Shown one piece after another: positions 1 through 12,117 of a stretch of DNA of 64,000 nt. Origin of the DNA: Prosapia bicincta (Eukaryota > Arthropoda > Insecta > Hemiptera > Cercopidae). The DNA lies in contig JBAIZL010000006.1 of the NCBI GenBank assembly GCA_036971475.1, positions 139,137,231-139,201,230 of the forward strand, read 5' to 3'. Position numbers and translations under genes: made by a program. How positions within the stretch are numbered: position 1 is the first letter of the stretch; the number at the start of each line of letters is the position of its first letter. Below the pieces are notes generated by a model. That model was not told where the DNA came from. It saw only the letters and a list, made by a program, of their open reading frames with translations, and made no database searches.

Positions 1-63
1 ATTCATATAGGTTTATAAGTAAATATTTAAATGTCACTAGACTTAATAATTTGTATGCCTTAA

Positions 64-1104
64 CCCTTAGCGCTCGGATTTTTGTAACATGCTTTGCTTC
101 CCCACTTGTAATTAAATTGGGACAAATTCTTCACCTGCAGGTTGCATTATTGTTTATGGAAAACTTTGTTTTCTCTTACATGATTTTAGTAAACTAAGCT
201 ATTTTATTCACTAATACTGTATGTACATGATTTTATTATCTTATTTGTAATTTTGCAGAGTATGCTATCTTTGAAAACAGTCTTCGGAATGAAGTCCTGG
301 TTTTCTGCCGCATGTTTTGTAGTGAAAAACTGTTTCCCTTCTACCTCCTTTTATCTTCCTGTTACTGCAAACTACACAATCCTTAGAAGTATTTTTATCA
401 TTGGAAAAAATTAAATCGTAATTTCCAATTAAGTGTTTCTTCTTTGTCAGTAGTTGACGGCCGACCCCTGTCACTATACGGGTTATTCCTGATATCACCA
501 ATGCGTTCCCTCACCAAGTTTTGGGGAAACTATTTTTTTTTAACAGGATTTTCTCTTATTTCCTTTTTTTGTTATTATAGATAATAAAACTGTTTACTAC
601 AGTTACATCTAATAGCCAGAAAAACATTTTCCTCCACCATTTATTTGTTTGTCTTGTAAAACTGCACGGTTCATTATATCTATACCACCCATAAACTGGT
701 TATATTTACAAATACCTGTTGGTTTAGTTATTTTGTTTATGAAACTGAACTACATTCTAATAAATCAGGATCAAGTAAAAGATCAGGATTTTCAGAATCA
801 CTAATTACACGTGAAGCCACGGCAAACTACGAGTAACAAATTAACGGCATAACTGTAACCTACTTGCAGCTTATAGCATAGCGGCAAACTAGATTTTGTG
901 ATGACTCACATATTCCTAGGCATTTTCAACTTAGTTCATATTATTTTCAATAGAGAGTAGCACCAAACGGTAAAAGATTGAATGTCGTGGGCTTCGCCGC
1001 AGAAGAGTTATAGGCATTTGAAAATCGTGTCGGGTGACCCTTGACATACGAGTAAACTGCAATATACGCTTGGCGGGGCTCCCCCGACAGTCGAGTGCTA
1101 AGGG
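64..1104 (-). mobile_element. piggyBac-type DNA transposon, degenerate, with TTAA target duplication
   Basis: The element is framed by TTAA at 60-63 and 1105-1108, the duplicated target that piggyBac transposases use. Its ends are inverted repeats: CCCTTAGCGCTCG at the left (64-76) and, read on the minus strand from 1104, CCCTTAGCACTCG. Inside, the minus strand carries the decayed C-terminal part of a piggyBac transposase. At about 1 kb it is much shorter than an autonomous element, so it is internally deleted or eroded. It sits downstream of the last LARP7 exon visible here, probably in an intron or the 3' flank of that gene. Confidence 0.85.
265..728 (-). pseudogene. piggyBac transposase, C-terminal remnant
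   Basis: Minus-strand translation at about 664-728 reads KYNQFMGGIDIMNRA, the conserved YN..MGGVD..D/N block that precedes the third catalytic region of piggyBac transposases. After several stops and frame changes, 265-501 gives the cysteine-rich tail: CVVCSNRKIKGGRRE followed by a C...H..C...CF pattern, the cross-brace zinc domain that binds the terminal repeats. N-terminal and first catalytic regions are not recognisable. The enclosing TTAA-bounded inverted repeats confirm the family. It cannot make a functional transposase. Confidence 0.85.
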
Positions 1105-1108
1105 TTAA

Positions 1109-1690
1109 TGAGATCCACATAACCTGAGAAATGTTTTCTTTTATTGTTCTTTACTTTTATAAAATATTTGTTGAATTTTAAATTTAAATAGATTATATAA
1201 AAATAATTAAATAATGTTGATAAATTAGAAATTATGAGATTATTTATTTTTCTATAAAACTTGAATTATTTAATTTTTTTATTAAAAAAGCGACACAAGG
1301 TACACATAAGGTTTTGATTTTAATAAATTTTACATAACACTAAATTTCAATTGAGAGCTACTGTATGTACTAAAATATACTTATTCTGAGATTTTTGGAC
1401 TAGGTAGGAGACGGATTTGTCACAGAGAGTCATTGTTGTGTATTTAATTTATTGGGGCATGTATAGAACATGTCTTACATATAGGTTTATAGCATGGGAA
1501 GCAGCAATGGGGAAATTTCTATGATTTCTCAGTATTAGGATCTACTAAAATATTTTTTTTTAAAGTTAGGAGAGTACTTAAACCATAGATTTCTGCTATC
1601 TATCAATGAAAAGAATAAAAAATCTTCGGGTTTGAAAGGCGAAAATGCTATAACCTAAAAGAAACTTATATGAAATTTTACATTAAAAGA
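1109..1690. other. No gene seen: AT-rich gap between piggyBac element and LARP7 exon
   Basis: I see no exon-like frame or recognised repeat here. The C-terminal RRM expected for LARP7 is not found in it, so the remaining LARP7 exons probably lie left of position 1. Confidence 0.5.
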
Positions 1691-1724
1691 AATCAGTCAA
1701 TAAAAATTAATATTAAAAACTTAC

Positions 1725-4700
1725 TTTCCATGTTTGTTAATTCATTTCCTTCAGCTTCTAGACTGGCATCTGATATTTTTTCTTTTTTAGTTTTAGTCCC
1801 TTCCAATTCTGTTTCAGAAGATAAAGTCACTTTAGATCGTTTAGCAGGTTTCTCATCACTAACACAATTTTCCTCTTCATTTTCTGCAATCAACTTATCT
1901 TCGCTTATTCTCTTCTTCCTTTTCTTACCTTTCTTTTCTTTAATATTGTCATCATCAATTTTACATTCATCTATTTCTTCTTCGTTCTGGTCAATATTTG
2001 ACTTATGCTCTTTTCCCCTGTGATTAACAGCATCATCCTCTCTTAAACCTGACTCTGAGGTTATATTTTCCCCTACTTCTTTGTTTTCAGTCTCACATTC
2101 AGGCTCTACATTTTCTTCAATTTTTGATGTCTTAGGTGAAATTTCTTGTTTTGTATCACATTGAACTACTGCTTCGTCTAAATGAACATTTCTTTCCTCA
2201 TGCAGCTGGTTATTATCTTTTTCAAAAGTTGCAATACTTGCAAGCTTTTCAGGATCCATTTGTGGAGATAAACAAAACCCTTTGGCCCTGAAAGCCTAAG
2301 AATCATTACAAAATTTCAAAACAATTTGAGTAAATATATTGATTATGGACAATCGAACCACTTCGAGACAAACATAATATGGTCAGATTAAAAAAGTTTC
2401 AAATATAAAGAACAATAATTTACTAAAGTTGCTTGTAATCATCTTTAATTCACTAATTAATTATAAGTAATTAATGTGTAGCTGAGTGAATACTTTTGAA
2501 GTTATTTGCTGATGTGTTTTAAAACACTCATTTCATTGATGAAGCTGACCCACTACTGCAGGCAATCGTTTAAGGTTGATAGACGTATGATTTATGTTAT
2601 GCGTTTGTATGTTACATATGATTTATGGATGTAAGAATAAGGTGTTCGATTTTAAATATGTGTGGTTGTTCAGAATATGTTTTTGAGTTGTGTGATGTTT
2701 GAATATTTCTCTAGTAGTTAGTTTTTTTACTATGGTTTCATATGGATTAAATTAGTATAGATGTTGGTGTATATGCGTTGGGTGTTTTGTATATGTGTTG
2801 CAAAGCATATAAATATGTTTAACAACGTATCTTAGACGACCAAACAACTTCAAAATCTAACATATTATTCTATTAAACAACCTGCTTAACCAAAACCCTC
2901 TCCCCTCTCATAAATCATATGCCCAGCAACCTAGAGCGTTCTTTGGCAGTATTGGGTCCGTTTTGTCAAAGAAATTGTTGTTTCAAAAGACGTCAGCAAG
3001 TAAGTTCAAAAGTATTAACTTAGTTACAACATAATTACTTATAAAACAATATACTTTTTGCAAGGTAACCTCAATTTTTGTCATTTTCACACGTTATTCA
3101 GGAAAACATTCCGATCAAGACAACGCTAATTACAAGCAATGGAATTATTAAGTAGTGCTGCATTTTTATAAAAGCAAATTAAAGTAGATATAATATCTCT
3201 AAAATACAGCATTTATTGAATGTATTAAACATAGCACTTGTGAATGTAACTACAGGTGTATTTACTAACAAACAAATTGTGGTCAAGTCTGACGGTCTTA
3301 AGATAGTCATATGACATTAACCCATTGCGAACTAGGTTTACAGACTAAATTAGCTAGTTATAAATGTCGTCATTGTTTTATTGATTTGTTTGATTCAAGA
3401 GATGTTATTTTCTGAAATGTAACTCACAAGCCTTGGCATATGTGCTTTCTATGGGATATTTATAGACTCTTGAAACTTACAGCATAAATAAAGAAAAATA
3501 TTTATGGCCTATTGACCTTCTATCAAACGTCTAAACATAATAGAATGCTTAGCAGTTTTTATGTCAACCAGAGCAGGAAGCTCAGTATCAGTTTTACTCA
3601 GTGTAGGTCAGTAGCTGATGTTTTTGTGTTTTTATAATTAGTGCATTCTTGTGTACTTACAAAACAAACAATAATAGTGGGAGCCTAGAATCTAAAGCAA
3701 ATTTAAAACCATTAGTAACTTTTAATTTGTTTTTATTAATTATGATTACACATAATAATCAATTAAAAAATAATAGACTACAGCGCAAAATAATGCACCT
3801 GTATAAAAAATGTGATATTCAGTGCTTTATATGTGAGAATATTTTTGTACCAAAATACAACTAAACTGACACGAGGAATTATGGTACCTGCTAGGGTCTA
3901 CGGTGCTCATATAATTAGATCAGCAATTGGTTAAGGAAAGTGTATAGAATTTTTGAGTTGTCAATTTTAGTGACAAGAGTATCCTAATGTATTCACAATG
4001 TATCCTAACACGGTTCGGTGAGCTCTAGACAAGAGTGTGCATCAAGTAGCTACCATACAAAAAAAAATACTGGACAAAATTTGGCTTTTCGAACCAATTA
4101 ACCAATTGAGGATTAAATTATTCATGATCCCAGCTATCCTGAGCGCATAAATTAATTCCTCGCACTAACAGTTGTATATGGCTTCAAAAATATTCTCATT
4201 ATTGAAAATATTTACACATATTTTACACTAGGTAGTTTTGAAATTTAGAGCTTTACTTTAGTGTGATGGAGTTTGAAGCATATGAAGCACCTTTTTTTCA
4301 AATGTAACCCAACCTTATAACATTCACACTAATATTGACCTTGGACTGCCACAGATTTTCCATACTGACACAGTACAAGACTAAACTGAGCAAGACAGTC
4401 CACTTGACACAAAATCTGATAATGGGTCTATCTATAATGTCTGATGAAACGACAATTTAGGGGATATAAATATCTATCCTTATCTACACTGCAGATTTCA
4501 AGAAGCAATAAATATTCCTTATACATCACATACTGCAACAGTTAGTTTGTCCTTGCAATCTAAAAAATTTAAAATTTTTATAAATTTGAATTTCAAAAAT
4601 TATATTGTAACTAGAAAATGTTAAAATTTTTATATTAAAGAAAAATTAAAGCAAAGCATAGAATAAGAGAGTGGAAAAAGCCAATATTTTATAGTCAATA

Positions 4701-7700
4701 ATAAAAATTTTAATTAACAAATAGATTTGACAAACCGAGAGTGTAGTGCCGATAATTAAGTGTAAGAAAATAATTAAAAAATACTATCAAGCAAACCTGA
4801 CCATCTACAACCACTACTGGCATTTCTAAATAGCAAGTGTGAAAAAATTAATAGTGAAATCATAAACCATAAAACTATAGTAAATAAAAAATTACAGCAA
4901 AATAAAATAGAATAGACATTTTAAGAATTAAAAGAACGATAACAGCTTTCAAGGAAGCTGGTTCATGTAAGGGAGAAACCATTTAAGACACGAAAATAAG
5001 CTATCAGAGTTGTGAGACCAAGTGGATGGAAGGAGAAGTCACACGAGGCCAATAAATACCAATAAGCAAGAGTTTTTAGAGGAGTCAAAAATTTTAAAAA
5101 TTCACAAGTGCTGAACGAAACTATGTCGGTGCTAGAGAAAAACAGCCAACAGGCCAGACGACATCTATGAGAATGTTTCTATCGTCAAATTTATAACGCA
5201 AGTTATAAATCGTGAACCGAGGATGGCAGGAAGTGAGAACTTTTGGGAAGTCATTTTTAAAGTCAAATTTATTAGTTAAAATTTAACAAAATTTTCAGAA
5301 AATTATAATTCAGAATTTTGAGGTATAAAGAAATAAACAATGGCCTCACTCTAAATAAAATTGTTAAATAGTTGTAAAAAAGTAAAAGATTTTTCTTATT
5401 TGTAATACTGAATTGTGTAAAATCATTAAAATCTGATGAAATAAGTCAGTTTTCCAAAAAGGCAATTTTTTGCACATAAATTATTCAAATTTCATATTAA
5501 GTCTCTAGAACGGTCTAATCACGAAGAAACCAACAAAAGAATAGTTAATTGAACTTATTAAAGTGGTTTCGACTATAAACTTGATCATTTTTAATAAAGT
5601 CAAAAGAGTAAAGAATTGTTGCAAAAGTTTGAATAATTTAAAATATTAAATATGAATAATAATTTCATGCAATATTGGTAAATGATTTTAAAGTTATTAA
5701 ATAGCTATTAACATAACAGAATGTTGTGTTATCACTTAAGAAAAATGAATTCCAGAGTTAAAAATTATGGAAATAACTAACATACGATATGCTGAGAAAA
5801 TTCAAAATAAAATTTTAATTTGGTTTTCAAGAATCAATGATTAAGTTCATAAGATAAATTAAATATATGTAAAAAGTTAATTAAATCAAATTAGTAATGT
5901 TAAAATAATTTCCTGCAGATTGACAAAGGCAGTATAAATCACAAAGTGTATAATTTTGTTAATTTTTATATTTTTTTAATCTTTAAAATTACTATGCAAA
6001 ATCTTTTAAATTTATTTCAAAATATCCTGTTAATAAATAAATAAAAACTTCAAAAGTTTTTTGAACTATAAAATTATTGGTTGCAAAGTTAGATATCAAG
6101 AGTATTTAAATTCGTAAAATAATAAATGCAATAAAATCAAAGTCTAATGTTAAAACAGGAGAGTTTCCTCCTGACAATAAATTAATTTAAAATATTTTAA
6201 CTATACTGAAAGATAGTTGGTTTTTAAAACAAAGCCCATGGACAAGTTCCACTGGCAAATGCTGCTTAAATTTAACACAGTAGTCTATAAAAAGTAAAAT
6301 AAAGCAGGATCATATTTTGCTCGGCCCAACTCGGATCACCTGTTAATAGCACATGGTAAGATTTTATGTATGTTATGATTGTTCATGCTAATATGTATCT
6401 TTTCAGCTGATAAAATGGCCCTCCCAATATTAGTTAACAGTAGGAGGCATGTTTAGAACAGCAAGTCAAGTGCTGTTGCATGCTCTTAAGTGCATTTTGC
6501 AGAGCTAGAAAAAACAGTAGGCAGGTGGTTAAGAATAGGTAGCAAGGTATAAAAAAATTAACTCTCTTAAAGCAAACAACCGACGGTGCAAATCATGACG
6601 AAAAACTAACAAATGTACAATATAAATAATTAATGTCTGTGGCAAATATCTTTTATCTGCAGGAAGCAGTGGGTATAACTTTTTGTGTCCAACAAGCATT
6701 CATTTTTGTATTTAAATTTTTGTTTAGTTAAAATGCTGATCAGATAAACAGGCGGTTCAAATAATTGGAATCCAATGTATTTGCAAATATTAAAAATTTA
6801 TTGTAATTGAAGTTAAAATTTTATACATTACCTGGATATCCTATTTAAAAGATATTATAAAGATTTGTATTTTTCAACATAATTATAAATTTTAGAAAGG
6901 AGCAGGAATTTGAAGTTTTTTTTAGTGACTATTTTATCACTTCAATAGACAGAAAAGAGAAAAACAATAGGACAATAACATCATTTTAAAATACATATAC
7001 GATGTATCACAGATTTGCTGAATATGTACACTTTATTTCTGCATTTCTGATATTTGTTTTAATTAATTTTCTATTTTTTTAAGAAATGTAATATTAAAAA
7101 AAAAAAAAACCATTAGCTATGTATAACATTACCTCTATTGCCTTTTTGGCCGATTCTGCAGTTTTGAACTCAATGAAAGCAAAGCCTTTAGGCTTTTGTG
7201 TCGCCTTGAACCTAGGCAAAGAGATGTAATCTATTGGCCCAAATTCAGAGAAAACTGATTTTAGCCAGTCATGTTCTACATCTGGTTGGATTTGCTCCTA
7301 AAAAAGTAAATTAATATTAAAAAAAGAAAGAACTTATTTACTAGAATGCCTTTAAGGTAGCTGAGTGGTCTAGTTGATAAAGGTCATTGCTAAAGGCCCT
7401 GGTGTAACATAAAAACGGTCAAGGTGATTTTTTAGTAAAGGTCAACTCAGCCAGTGGTAATGAGGTATAGATATTTCCAGTTCAGCTGGCACTTGACTTA
7501 TCTGTACTAGCCAAGTAAAAATATTATCTGCCATGTAGGTTGCATCAATTGTCCTCACGACCCTTGTAAAGGAGTTCCAGTTAATGAAATATGAAATGCT
7601 ATAGGTTAAAAAGTTTGTTAAACCTGAAAACACTTATATTTTGACCTGAATATTTTTATTGACTGGAGATAATGATTCTTTTTCCCTATCTCTGGCTTTT

Positions 7701-10700
7701 CCATGAGGATTTTCTGGTTATTTTCTGTCCTTTTCCAGAAAAATTGTATTTGTTTAAAACTCTTTTGAATTGATCACTTCCTTTCAAATTTAGTTTTTCT
7801 CTTAGAGCATTCTGCAACAGTTTTGCCATTGGCAGCCTTCTTCCTGTTATATAAAATTCATACACCACTCTGCGAACAACACATTCATAAAAATTGTCTA
7901 GCCCAGTAATGGGCTTCGGTCTCTTCTTGTTTTTTGGGTGTTAAAAAAGATTTGTAGTCATCTTCACTTACACTTATTGCATCTAGTTCTTTGTTGATTT
8001 GTTAAATAGCCTGCAGAGATACTCCGGTTGCTGCAGTGGTCTGCTCTTTTAACTTCTGGATCAGTATTGTCACACTATTCTTACACTTTTCTCTCATAAA
8101 TTTATAAACATTAGATACTATTTCCCTATTTTTGCTATTTAAGACTCCCTCTAATTCCTAACCTAGATTTAAATTCTCCCATCTTTAAAACCTAGTCACA
8201 CGTTAAAACACTTTACTAAACAACCCACAGTGACACTCCATTTACAAAGTGTACAACTGGTTATTAAAGTCTTTAGGAATGTTCGAGATTTGTCATAAAA
8301 GCACTATCTCTTATTAGTCATCGTTTGGGACTTCAACATTGTGAGTCAGCTGAAATGTTTGCAGAATGGTTTCTGCCTAAACTCCCCCTATACCCCCCCC
8401 CCCCACCTGTAGTGCCGCGTCAAGGCTAAGTGCCAGCTAAGCTGGAAAGACCTATACTAGAGTCAAATCGATATATACACTAATTACATATTTATACTAT
8501 CATATTTACACTAATTACATTACAAAACCCATGTTGCCATAATGGCACTAAACGGGTACCGACACCTTAAATCACTATTGAATAAGATGCAATCCAACAA
8601 GAAAACATTCGAATGGCAATAAAAATCCAACTTTATTCGTTCTGACATTCTTAAGACAGAATGAAATATGTTTTTTATGGCAACAGTTTCGAGAGGCTAA
8701 AACCGTCACCAACTCATGAGAAATATTTATGCACATACTGTGTTGCACATACTTATCGGAGATGATAACACATTAACAAGAGTAAATTAGAATAAACATT
8801 CAGGCTATTGATGACATATTTTCTTGACATTACAGTTTCTGCAACAAATAATCAATAATGCATAACTTGAGGCAGTAATCCACAATAGGTTAATGTGTGG
8901 TTCAAGCTTTGAGAAATATATATCAGTGTCTTTAACAGTTAACTTGTTTCTGGTTATATATTTGTTTTATTAAAATATATTTTTTATAAAAGGTATTGAA
9001 AGTTATAAATTTAAAGTTTATAAATTATAGGAACTTACAACATATATAGTGCAAGCATCAACATCCTCTTTACATCCAAATGGTGTGACTCGACATACTT
9101 TTGTACCATCTTCAGAAACTTGTAGCATCTTTGATTTGCGTAATGCGTTGACTACATCATTCAAGTTCATTGTTAATGCTCTTAATTTGTTGAATTTTAG
9201 AAATACTTCCAAGTCCACCCCTATACAAAAATACAATAATTATGCTACTACAACTGTAAAAGAGTTGCTAGTACAATAATTTCTTAAAAAACATTATTTA
9301 TTAACTTATTGTAATAAAAAACTACTATTTACTGATACATTTCAGCAGATGTGTTTTCACTAGGTCAATGCATTGTTCAATGCTGCAAGTGGTAACATTG
9401 AATAATGCACTAACCGAGTGTGATGTTTTTGTTGAGAAATATCGGTTTTTTGGCTAGTTAAATTGTTAATAACTGTTTACTAAAAAAACTCAAGATGTAT
9501 AAACCAACAATTGCAGTTATTGAAAAAAAAAGTAAAAATATAAAGCTTATTTATTTAAAGGATTTAAGTAAAACATGGTTTAAACTTATGATTTGACAGC
9601 ATGGCAAAGTTATATAATTAATTAATGTATGAAGTACAAACCATAATTTACAACCAGATCGTCATGGACAGCAACAAGATTTGGAAGTACTAACATTCCA
9701 TTTAAACAGATTCCTGATGTAATGAAGTTCTTTCACAACACACAAAATATTTTCAAGACAAACATATTTTGTACTTGGACAATCAATTATTAATTCATTA
9801 ATACTATAAATTATTAACAATTCAGTTTGAGATGATGAGGTGAGGTTGTGGCCATAGGAGAAGCAGCATCATGCGTCATGCAAATTTCGTCGCAGCAGGT
9901 TGTATTTCTGATTGATTCACAATCAGCGATTTTGGCAGTTTCCTGTAACACAACAACTGACTGCACCTTGACAGTGTCGTGCAGAGAAAAAATGCAACTA
10001 TGCCAAGAGGCAGGCTTCAGAATTGCGCTCCAGTGGATTTCCAGCCACGTTGGCACAACAGGGAACAAAAAAGCTGACAACCTTGCCAAGAGTGGGTGCA
10101 CCACAGCCACAAATCAAAATATCACTGGGCTTTGCTTACACCAGGATTCACACAGCAGCTAAGACGTACTTGAAAACATCACAAGAAAACCTGGCTGTTG
10201 GAAAGAGATGGCAAGAACTTTGCACCAACCCCATTCCAAAAAACCTTCCTCGACCTATCAGTGTTGCGCTGTTCCGTCTAACCACGGGACACAACTACCT
10301 TCAGGCGCACCTTCATTGCATTGGGCTGGCGGACACGGATCGGTGCCCCTTGTGCCAAACAGGAAAGATGGATGGAGACCACCATCCTGCCTGCCCACAG
10401 CTCGAAGCATACAATAGCGACCCAAAAAACGAGATTCTCCAAGCTCTACTGGTCTGCACGATGCCAAATGGTCAAGTTACCAAGGGCAGGCGTTGGATAA
10501 AGTAAAGTAAGTTTGAGATGATAAATTGTCTCATCATTTTTAATAGTCTGTTGGATGATGCCTTAGGTTGTAAGTATACCAACTGTTAATGTTATTAAGT
10601 AGCAATGCTAGAAATAGCAATATTTATAAAAAAAGCAAAAAGAAGCAATTCTGAAACTCTCAGCTGCTATTTAGATTTAATTAATATTAATTAACTGACT

Positions 10701-12117
10701 TTGAATTTTACTGGCGTAGTTTTTATAAATGAATAAATAGGGCATTTATACAATCAAAGAATGATAGCAGGAAAGTAGAAAATGATAATTCATGTTACAC
10801 TCACACAAATTTGATAATATAAATAAAAAAAGGTTGTTTTCCAAGTCAAGTATAATATTTCATTCTACTACGGGACATTTCGATAACTAGATCGTATCAT
10901 CATCAGGGCTATAACACATAATGGATGTTTATATTTATTATATTACACACAGAGTTCTTAACGATAGTGAATACATTTAGTAAACACTTTATTACCTTGC
11001 ATAAATACAATACTCACATAAAAATATGATTAAACATTCATACTAACAAGAATTATTTAGTAGAAGTACTGCAATAAAAATATTCATATAGAACAATGTG
11101 TATAGTTCTATTATATTTATACAAGGTAATAATTTGTGTATTAAAAGTATTCGTTATCATTAAGAACTCTGTATATATTATAATAAATTTTAAACGTCTA
11201 TTATGTGTTATAGCCCTGATGATGATGTTCTAGTTATCAAAACATCGTCGATAAAAAATATTGTACCTGACTTGCAAAAAAACGTCTTTTATTTGTATTA
11301 AAAAATGATAATGACAAACAGTTGACTATAATGACTAGTCGTAGTGTTTATATAATAACTATATGACTTAGTCATTTAATGTTTATAAGGATAATTACAA
11401 AAGCACTTTAAAATTAGCTACTTTTGTTTTCCTAAATATGAATAGTATGAATTTTGGTTTCACAGTTTGAAGTAATGACAGCCATATGTAATTATCATAT
11501 GTATGGTTAAGTAATGTATTCAAAGCTCATGATAGATTTACAATTCACTTTCAGCACCAAACCTAAGTATCATAATTAATTCACTTTTATCTAATTGAGA
11601 AATAGTTGAATTTTTAAATATCACCAAGTGTAGCAATGGTTTTTAGGCAAATTCTCTGGTTAAAATGAAACATTCCTTACAACTCCTACCTAATGTTCTG
11701 CATTGTCATCTGTTATGACATTGCACCTTACAATTCAAACCACTCAAGTAGTGTTCTGCACTTACAACTGTACTGTTTTCATGTTATGCAATTTGCTTGT
11801 TTCATATTAACTTGTATTAACTAATAATTAAAGGACATTTTAAAGACAAAACTTTTGATAACACTATACATTCATCGCAAAAGCCTCAGAAGTTTTAGGC
11901 GTGCTATATAACTTGTTTTCTACTTACATGGATCAGAAAATATAAGTTGTGATAAGAATCTATCTTTCTCCAAATTCACATCACTAAACCAAAATTCCAT
12001 TAAATCTCTTATAGAATTATACAACTGTTTCGTTCTTTTCCTTATTACTTTTGCTGATAGGTTTTCTTCGTCAACTTCCTTTGCTTCTGTTGGTTCCAGC
12101 TTGTCTTCTTCCCCCAT
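1725..12117 (-). CDS. LARP7: La-related protein 7-like (La module), 5' part of gene, four coding exons
   Basis: LARP7 binds the 3' oligo-U end of 7SK RNA and stabilises the 7SK/P-TEFb particle in the nucleus. Exons on the minus strand: 12117-11928, 9220-9039, 7297-7133, 2295-1725; all junctions are AG/GT and the phases agree. The first exon gives the La motif ([14 protein letters not shown]), exon two its winged-helix remainder ([12 protein letters not shown]) and the start of RRM1 (RNP2 CTIYV), exon three the rest of RRM1 with RNP1 KGFAFIEF. Exon four is an acidic, then lysine-rich low-complexity linker ([11 protein letters not shown]), as in family members. The C-terminal xRRM is missing and must lie off the left edge. 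I chose the Met at 12117 (MGEEDKLEP); an in-frame Met at 12174 is possible, and an upstream exon cannot be excluded. Genuine La (SSB) is the alternative, but the linker and RRM1 sequence fit LARP7 better. Confidence 0.85.
2296..7132. other. LARP7 intron 3, mostly anonymous
   Basis: A 4.8 kb AT-rich intron. At 2432-2560 it holds a copy of a short dispersed repeat also found near 14995, 54150 and 55262 (AGTTGCTTG..GTAATCATCTT, then TTGCTGA..GTTTT). The rest shows no coding frame longer than a shadow and no repeat I can classify. Confidence 0.5.
2432..2560. repeat. Dispersed repeat family A, copy 1
   Basis: Begins with AGTTGCTTGTAATCATCTT and ends around a TTGCTGATGTGTTTTAAAAC segment. The same pair of blocks recurs at about 14995-15130, 54150-54320 and 55262-55445, where the second block is an imperfect palindrome (TTGCTGA...GAAACGCATCAGCAA). 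No coding capacity. Function and class unknown; it may be a miniature element. Confidence 0.5.
7686..8170 (-). pseudogene. Tc1/mariner-like (IS630 superfamily) transposase, N-terminal relic
   Basis: Lies in LARP7 intron 2. Minus-strand frames interrupted by stops read [15 protein letters not shown], then ATGVSLQAI, then [19 protein letters not shown], resembling the helix-turn-helix N-terminus of transposases common in arthropod genomes whose DDE half looks like the relic at 23621-23908. No catalytic domain follows here. Family assignment rests on motif memory, so it is tentative. Confidence 0.5.
9837..10509 (+). pseudogene. 5'-truncated I-type LINE: RNase H and C-terminal zinc region
   Basis: Plus-strand translation gives an RNase H core ([28 protein letters not shown]), then after a frameshift near 10115 the usual C-terminal part with a CPLC...H...C zinc pattern ([19 protein letters not shown]), ending at a stop near 10505 and a short TAAAG-rich tail. 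A 13-base direct repeat AGTTTGAGATGAT flanks it (9824-9836 and 10510-10522), the target duplication expected for target-primed reverse transcription. Inserted in intron 1 of the LARP7-like gene, antisense to it. Confidence 0.8.
10828..11300. repeat. Inverted-repeat element with outward hammerhead-like arms (family D)
   Basis: The left arm (about 10828-10985) and right arm (about 11150-11300) are diverged reverse complements, separated by some 165 bases. The left arm on the minus strand carries the hammerhead-like block described at 10873-10912; the right arm carries a decayed copy on the plus strand (CTGATGA at 11216, but GAAA changed to AAAA). No ORF. Confidence 0.65.
10873..10912 (-). ncRNA. 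Hammerhead ribozyme-like motif (left arm of family D)
   Basis: On the minus strand CTGATGA (10906-10900) is followed by one unpaired base, a GATA/TATC stem II, then GAA, a two-pair AU/GU stem III and C, giving a GUC cleavage triplet at 10876-10874. Stem I pairing is poor, so activity in this copy is doubtful. Hammerheads of this form are known from Penelope-like retroelements. Confidence 0.45.
11928..12117 (-). other. LARP7: First recognised coding exon of LARP7-like gene (La motif)
   Basis: Listed separately because it fixes the 5' end. Donor GTAAGT follows 11928 and leaves one base of a split codon; joined to the exon at 9220 it reads DPW-VDLEV across the junction, which restores the La motif fold order. 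Confidence 0.75.

Noticed and set aside
8650..8720. Possible hammerhead on the minus strand (TTGGTGACGG...CGAAAC)
   Set aside because: Two core positions are wrong and stem II pairs poorly. It may be a very old copy, but I cannot support it.
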